DNA of 36,509 nt from Verrucomicrobiaceae bacterium (lineage in GTDB: Bacteria > Verrucomicrobiota > Verrucomicrobiia > Verrucomicrobiales > Verrucomicrobiaceae), in contig CANETF010000022.1 of the NCBI GenBank assembly GCA_947440575.1, positions 1-36,509 on the forward strand, in the 5' to 3' direction. Shown one piece after another: positions 32,415 to 36,509 of this stretch. Both the position numbers and the translations under genes were made by a program. Each line of letters starts with the position of its first letter. The first letter of the stretch is position 1. The notes under the pieces were generated by a model that had not been told where the DNA came from, did no database searches, and was given only the letters and a program-made list of their open reading frames with translations.

Positions 32415-33806
32415 TCAGACGAGGATGTTCTGGATGACATGGCCGTGGACGTCGGTGAGGCGGCGGTTGGCGCCGTTGTGGTAGTAGGTGAGTCTTTCGT
32501 GATCGAGGCCGAGGAGGTGGAGGACGGTGGCGTAGAAGTCGTAGACGGTGGTGATGTCGACGGCGGCGCGGCGGCCGAATTCGTCGGTCTCGCCATAGCT
32601 GACGCCGCCTTTGACACCGGCGCCCATCATCCAGGTGGTGAAGGCGTCGGGGTTGTGGTCGCGGCCGCTGGTGCCTTCCTGATGGGTGGGCATGCGGCCG
32701 AACTCGGTGCACCAGACGACGAGGACGTCGTTCAACATGCCGCGTTGTTTGAGATCGGTGAGGAGGGCGGCGGTGGGTTGATCGAAGATGGGGCAATGGC
32801 GCTCGTAGTCGGCTTTGAGCGTTTTGTGGGCGTCCCAGTTGAGGAGGCCGTCGACGGCGCTGGCGCGTGAGGCGCAGTAGAGGCTGACGTAGCGCACGCC
32901 CTGCTCGAGGAAGCGACGTGCGAGCAGGCAATTTTTGGCGTAGGCAGCTTTGAGTTTGTTGCTGTCGTTAGTGCCGTAGAGGTCCTGGATGTGTTGGGGC
33001 TCGTGGGAGAGATCGCTGACTTCGGGGGCGGTGAGCTGCATTTTGGCGGCGAGTTCGTAGGCGGCCATGCGGGCGCGGAGTTCGTCATTTTCGGCGCGGG
33101 CTTCGGCGTGTTGGGCGTTGATGAGGTGGAGGAAGTCGCGGGTGGCTTTTTCGGTGGCTGGCGGGATGGAGGAGGGTCGGGCGAGGTTGCGGAGCGGTTG
33201 CTGAGCGGCCATGGAGATGCCTTGATGTTCGGCGGAGAGGAAGCCGTTGCTCCAATTGGCTTTGCCATTGGGAGGTTCGCCGCGAAGGTCCTGGATGGAG
33301 ATGTAGGTGGGCAGGTTGTCATTGAGGCTGCCGAGGCCGTAGCTGACCCAGGAGCCAGCGCTGGGGAAGCCATCACGGGTGAAGCAGGAGTTCATGTTCA
33401 CACAGCCGGGTCCGTGGGTGTTCGTGCGGCTGGTCATGCTGTGGATGAAGGCCATGTCATCGGCATGACGGGCGATGTAAGGCAGCATGGAGCTGATCTT
33501 TTTGCCGCTTTGACCGGCGGGATGGAATGCCCATGGGGACTTCATGAGGTTGCCGTTTTTGCCTTGGAAGGTGACTTCGGTCGCGCCCGGGAGTGGGGTG
33601 CCGTGGTATTTTTCCAGCATGGGTTTGTGGTCCCACAGGTCGACGTGGGAGGCGGCACCCGGGCAGAAGATTTGCAGGACTTGCTTGGCCTTGGGGGCGA
33701 AGTGCGGTTGGTGCTTGGGCTGGTCGGCCATGAGTCGGGAGAGCGCGACACCGGTGAGGCCGGTGGACATTTGGCTGAGGAATTGGCGGCGTTGGAGGAG
33801 GTTCAT
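32415..33806 (-). CDS. DUF1501 family Tat-exported protein, first structural gene of the locus
   Basis: 463 aa; start ATG overlaps the regulator stop (33803-33806). Leader QRRQFLSQMSTGLTGVALS with twin Arg at 6-7. DUF1501 landmarks: LQIFCPGAASHVDLWDHKPM, MAFIHSMTSRTNTHGPG, WCTEFGRMPTHQEGTSGRDH, GAGVKGGVSYGETDEFG and HLLGLDHERLTYYHNGANRR. Fold relative of alkaline-phosphatase-type enzymes; reaction unknown. Here it precedes a DUF1592 cytochrome rather than following a PSD1 cytochrome, and no PSD1 gene is adjacent. Possibly the partner PSD1 is the solitary one at 7753-10617. Coding strand strongly C-rich, like that gene and unlike the genes between. Confidence 0.92.
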   Translation of the reverse strand: MNLLQRRQFLSQMSTGLTGVALSRLMADQPKHQPHFAPKAKQVLQIFCPGAASHVDLWDHKPMLEKYHGTPLPGATEVTFQGKNGNLMKSPWAFHPAGQSGKKISSMLPYIARHADDMAFIHSMTSRTNTHGPGCVNMNSCFTRDGFPSAGSWVSYGLGSLNDNLPTYISIQDLRGEPPNGKANWSNGFLSAEHQGISMAAQQPLRNLARPSSIPPATEKATRDFLHLINAQHAEARAENDELRARMAAYELAAKMQLTAPEVSDLSHEPQHIQDLYGTNDSNKLKAAYAKNCLLARRFLEQGVRYVSLYCASRASAVDGLLNWDAHKTLKADYERHCPIFDQPTAALLTDLKQRGMLNDVLVVWCTEFGRMPTHQEGTSGRDHNPDAFTTWMMGAGVKGGVSYGETDEFGRRAAVDITTVYDFYATVLHLLGLDHERLTYYHNGANRRLTDVHGHVIQNILV

Positions 33807-34510
33807 GGCGCGGAGGGGGTTGACGGGTCGAGACCGAGGTCGGTGCGGGCAGAGAGCAGGTGTTGGCGGGTTAGGTCTGCGGCAGCGGCGGGGTCGCGAT
33901 TTTCGATGGCCGAGATGATGAGGTGGTGTTGGTGGATGGCGATGTGAGGGGTGACTCGGCGGTAGCCACGGTTGAGGCTGGCTTGGAGGAGATCGGAGAG
34001 GGAGTGAAGGATGAGGGCGGCAATTTGATTGCCGGAGGCGACCGCAAGGAGGCGATGAAAGTCCATGTCAGCAGCGACGGAGTCCTCGGGTGTTTTGGCG
34101 TTTACGAGATGTTGGTGGGTGTCGCGGAGCGCGATGAGTTGCTCTTCGGTGGCGCGTTCGGCGGCGAGGCGGGCGTTTTCGGGCTCGACGGTAAGGCGGA
34201 GTTCGAGGAGCTGGCGGAGGCGGTCGAGTTCGTCGGGAACGAGGAGGTGGAGGGTGTCGGTGAGGGGTTTGTGAAGACGGTTGACGGTGTGAATGCCGAG
34301 GCCATGGCGGATTTCGAGGAGGCCTTGTTGTTCCAAGCGTTTGGTGGCTTCGCGGATGACACTGCGGCTCACACCGAGTTGGGTGGCGAGTTCGCGCTCG
34401 GTGGGGAGGCGGGTGTTTTCTTCGTGGGTTTCACTGCGAACGAGAGCGGCGAGGCTTTGGGAGACCTTTTCGACAAGGGAGGGGGGGCGGTCGATGGTGT
34501 GGAGGGTCAT
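33803..34510 (-). CDS. GntR/FadR-family (FCD) transcriptional regulator
   Basis: 235 aa. Winged helix at about 10-78 with the GntR signature LPTERELATQLGVSRSVIRE followed by LEQQGLLEIRHGLG. FCD ligand domain at about 95-225 with the usual metal/ligand residues in MDFHRLLAVASGN and HQHHLIISAIENRD. FCD regulators mostly sense small carboxylates or sugar acids (uronates, aldonates, sialic acid catabolites), consistent with an acidic-glycan locus. It heads 17 co-oriented genes, with its stop overlapping the DUF1501 start, and a near-perfect FadR-type half-site pair lies 14 bp before its ATG. Autoregulation and control of the whole run is the likely scheme; the effector is unknown. Confidence 0.93.
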   Translation of the reverse strand: MTLHTIDRPPSLVEKVSQSLAALVRSETHEENTRLPTERELATQLGVSRSVIREATKRLEQQGLLEIRHGLGIHTVNRLHKPLTDTLHLLVPDELDRLRQLLELRLTVEPENARLAAERATEEQLIALRDTHQHLVNAKTPEDSVAADMDFHRLLAVASGNQIAALILHSLSDLLQASLNRGYRRVTPHIAIHQHHLIISAIENRDPAAAADLTRQHLLSARTDLGLDPSTPSAP

Positions 34511-34524
34511 CTTAATACATCAGG

Positions 34525-34535
34525 TGGTCTGACCA
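34525..34535 (-). promoter_or_regulatory. GntR/FadR-type operator TGGTC-T-GACCA
   Basis: Perfect 5-1-5 palindrome matching the FadR-subfamily half-site rule TnGTnnnACnA. It lies in the 165-bp divergent region between the regulator (ATG at 34510) and the lipid-kinase gene (ATG at 34676). Position suggests autoregulation and repression of the glycan locus. No sigma-70 boxes of convincing quality were found beside it. Confidence 0.6.
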
Positions 34536-34675
34536 ATTCACTACGGGGAGGCGGTTTGAGTTCTTTCGGGTGGGTTTTGACCGAGTTCGCTGGGCTGGCG
34601 GGTTTGCGGAAGGTTTCGGCTGGATGGAAAGTGTCACTGGCGTGGGGATCGGTTTGAGTCGATAGACTGCGGCGC

Positions 34676-35581
34676 ATGGCGGAATCGATACCGGTTATTT
34701 TGAATCCGGCGGCGCGCAGCACGAAGGCGGCGCGGCGTTTGGCGGCGATTGAGGCGTTGCAGCCGTCGCCACGGGTGTACCTGACGAGTCGTCCGGGAGA
34801 TGCCCAGCTTTTGGCAGAGGGGCTGGTGAAGGAGGGTCATCCTTTGATTGTGGCGGCAGGAGGCGATGGCACGATGAATGAGGTTTTGCAGGGGCTTTGC
34901 TTGGCGAATGCGGCGAAGGCGCCGGGTGCGGAACAGGCAAGGCTGGGGGTGCTGCCGATGGGGACGATGAATGTGTTCTCTCTGGAGCTGGAGTTGCCAG
35001 GGAACGACTTGGTTTCGTGCTGGGAGAGGATTGCGTCCGGCCACACACGCGAAGTGGATTTGTGGCGTGCGAACGAGCATTTTTTCATTCAGCTCGCTGG
35101 GGTGGGGGTGGACGCGGAGATCATTCGCCAAACCACGTGGGAGGCGAAGAAGCGGCTGGGGCCTTTGAGTTACGTGCTTTCAGCGCTTCGGGTGATGCGA
35201 GGGAAATCACCCATGCTGACGGTGGAGGTGCCTGGGGAGGCGCCGCGGGTGGGGTCATTGGTTTTGGTGGGCAACGGGCATCATTATGGAGGGCCGTTTC
35301 GGTTGTTTGACCGTGCAGATTCCCATGATGGCCTGCTGGATGTGTTGGTTTTCCACCAAGTAGGTCCGTGGGAGTTAGCTCAGTTGGTTCGTCGATTGAC
35401 GACGAGTGGCTACTCGCCGAGCGAGGATTTTGAGTATCTGCAGGCGCGGGAGTTCACGGTAAGATCAAGTGAGCCCACTTCGAAGGGAACGAGGGTGCCG
35501 ATGGAGCTAGATGGTGAGCTGCGGGGTGAGACACCGGTGCATTTTAGGCCAGCGGATCGGCGGTTGACGGTGGCTGTTTGA
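34676..35581 (+). CDS. Diacylglycerol/sphingosine kinase-family lipid kinase
   Basis: 301 aa, cytosolic, no membrane segment. DAGK catalytic domain with ILNPAARSTKA at 8-18, the ATP-binding GGDGT at 62-66 (VAAGGDGTMNEVL) and GVLPMGTMNVFSLELELP; a C-terminal beta-rich half carries LVGNGHHYGGPFRLFDRADSHDGLLDV, the usual YegS/LCB5-type layout. Predicted to phosphorylate a lipid alcohol; whether it acts on diacylglycerol, undecaprenol-like or another lipid is open. GTMN replaces the more common GTxND. Transcribed divergently from the glycan-locus regulator and convergently with recA; probably unrelated to the glycan system. Confidence 0.85.
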   Translation: MAESIPVILNPAARSTKAARRLAAIEALQPSPRVYLTSRPGDAQLLAEGLVKEGHPLIVAAGGDGTMNEVLQGLCLANAAKAPGAEQARLGVLPMGTMNVFSLELELPGNDLVSCWERIASGHTREVDLWRANEHFFIQLAGVGVDAEIIRQTTWEAKKRLGPLSYVLSALRVMRGKSPMLTVEVPGEAPRVGSLVLVGNGHHYGGPFRLFDRADSHDGLLDVLVFHQVGPWELAQLVRRLTTSGYSPSEDFEYLQAREFTVRSSEPTSKGTRVPMELDGELRGETPVHFRPADRRLTVAV

Positions 35582-35589
35582 GACGCGGC

Positions 35590-35628
35590 AAGAGTCAAGG
35601 AGCCCAACAACAGCACTCCTTGACTCTT
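35590..35628. terminator. Bidirectional hairpin terminator between the lipid kinase and recA
   Basis: Perfect 13-bp stem AAGAGTCAAGGAG (35590-35602) and CTCCTTGACTCTT (35616-35628) with a 13-base loop. A short T-run follows on the plus strand, and A/T bases flank the minus-strand side. It sits between two convergent stops (35581 and 35665), where it can serve both genes. Confidence 0.8.
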
Positions 35629-35664
35629 TAGTCCGCTCTAAGCCCAGCTCCAGCAGGGGATGAT

Positions 35665-36509
35665 TTACTCTTCGACGACGTCGGCAGGGGCGGCGGCGCT
35701 GGCGCTGGGGCGGCTGGGGCCGGCGGCGAGGTCGCGCTTGTCCTTGAGTTTGCTCTTCACTTCGGTTTCGATGTCGGCGTAGAGGGCAGGGTCGTTGCGG
35801 AGGGCTTCCTTAGCGGCGTCGCGGCCCTGAGCGAGTTGGCTGCCTTTGTAGCTGATCCAGGAGCCGCGTTTTTGAAGGAGGTCGAAGTCGAGAGCGAGGT
35901 CGAGGAGGGAGCCGACGTTGGAGATGCCCTCGTTGTACATGATGTCGAACTCGGCCTCGGTGTAGGGGGGAGCCATTTTGTTTTTGACGACCTTCACCTT
36001 GGTGCGATTGCCGGTGACGGTGCCATCGCTGGTTTTGATGGCGCCGATGCGGCGGATGTCGAGGCGCATGGAGGCGTAGAATTTGAGGGCCTTACCGCCG
36101 GGGGTGGTTTCAGGGTTGCCGAACATGACGCCGATTTTTTCGCGGATCTGGTTGGTGAAGATGGCGCAGGTGCGGGCCTTGGAGATGATGGAAGTGAGTT
36201 TCCGCATGGCGGCGGACATGAGGCGGGCCTGGGCGCCGACGGTGGAGTCGCCGATTTCGCCATCGAGTTCCTGGCGGGTGACAAGGGCGGCGACGGAGTC
36301 GAGGACGACGACTTCGAGGGCGTTGGAGCGAACGAGGGTTTCGCAGATGCGCAGGGCTTCCTCACCGGAGCTGGGCTGGGAGACGAGGAGTTCGTCCATG
36401 TTCACGCCGAGGCGGCGGGCGTAACCGGGGTCGAGGGCGTGTTCGACGTCGATGAAGGCGGCGAGACCACCGGCTTTTTGGGCTTGGGCGATGGCGGTGA
36501 GGGTGAGGG
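35665..36509 (-). CDS. recA: Recombinase RecA, C-terminal ~280 residues (5' end outside window)
   Basis: The frame is open to the window edge, reading [20 protein letters not shown] into the first in-window ATG at 36405, which is internal. Clear RecA landmarks: [24 protein letters not shown], Walker [32 protein letters not shown]2 region [20 protein letters not shown] with [19 protein letters not shown], and [12 protein letters not shown]. The Walker A part is cut off. Role: ATP-dependent strand exchange and LexA/SOS co-protease in the cytosol. The tail is Ala/Ser/Pro-rich and ends with acidic VVEE, as usual. Not functionally tied to the glycan locus; it marks a core-genome boundary. Confidence 0.97.
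   Translation of the reverse strand, partial: LTLTAIAQAQKAGGLAAFIDVEHALDPGYARRLGVNMDELLVSQPSSGEEALRICETLVRSNALEVVVLDSVAALVTRQELDGEIGDSTVGAQARLMSAAMRKLTSIISKARTCAIFTNQIREKIGVMFGNPETTPGGKALKFYASMRLDIRRIGAIKTSDGTVTGNRTKVKVVKNKMAPPYTEAEFDIMYNEGISNVGSLLDLALDFDLLQKRGSWISYKGSQLAQGRDAAKEALRNDPALYADIETEVKSKLKDKRDLAAGPSRPSASAAAPADVVEE

Noticed and set aside
33923-34657. 244-codon open frame on the plus strand across the regulator and the divergent promoter
   Set aside because: Opposite a textbook GntR/FCD regulator; composition-driven Gly/Val/Glu-rich product.

Overview
The window looks like a chromosomal segment of a high-GC Verrucomicrobiota bacterium (Verrucomicrobiaceae-like). This rests on the dense set of Planctomycete/Verrucomicrobia-type families (PSCyt/DUF1549-DUF1553, DUF1587/1592/1588/1585, DUF1501, DUF1552, DUF4838), exported sulfatases, weak Shine-Dalgarno sequences, and families of intergenic palindromes typical of that group. 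Taxonomy is inferred from gene content only; no rRNA is present.

Left edge (1-2567, + strand): the 3' part of an MscS-like channel gene. It is followed by a small accessory patch holding a winged-helix/nucleotidyltransferase fusion, what looks like the frameshifted stub of its HEPN partner, and an AT-richer orphan gene with an HNH-like Cys/His pattern. A monomeric NADP-type isocitrate dehydrogenase follows on the minus strand (2568-4766).

Centre (4922-34510, all minus strand, read right to left): about 29.6 kb and 18 genes packed with ATGA overlaps or very short gaps, headed by a GntR/FadR-type regulator with a perfect TGGTC-T-GACCA operator-like site just upstream. The order is GntR, DUF1501, beta-propeller/DUF1592 cytochrome, DUF1552, PSD1 cytochrome, DUF1501, sulfatase, exported polysaccharide-pyruvyl-transferase-like protein, a 72-aa stub, a second DUF1592 cytochrome with a duplicated internal domain, alpha/beta hydrolase, DUF1552, DUF4838 protein, Asp-box sialidase-like protein, second PSD1 cytochrome, second sulfatase, and two small exported beta-sandwich proteins. 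Four different two-heme (CxxCH) proteins, four Tat-exported DUF1501/DUF1552 proteins, two sulfatases and several glycan-directed proteins are all predicted to be exported. I read it as a regulated extracytoplasmic system for a sulfated and/or acidic glycan in which redox (cytochrome) steps are coupled to desulfation and hydrolysis. That function is an inference, and the biochemical role of most of these DUF families is unknown to me.

Overlaid on the locus is a family of REP-doublet-like elements (outer AAAGTGG...CCACTTT around one or two small hairpins). Two copies lie between genes and three are translated in frame inside cytochrome genes. A distinct long palindrome lies at 16370-16434. No transposase for them is in the window.

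Right edge: a divergent lipid-kinase-family gene (34676-35581, +) converges on recA (minus strand, 5' end outside the window), separated by a hairpin that can serve as a bidirectional terminator. No tRNA, rRNA, CRISPR array or complete insertion sequence was seen. No gene-free stretch exceeds 300 bases.
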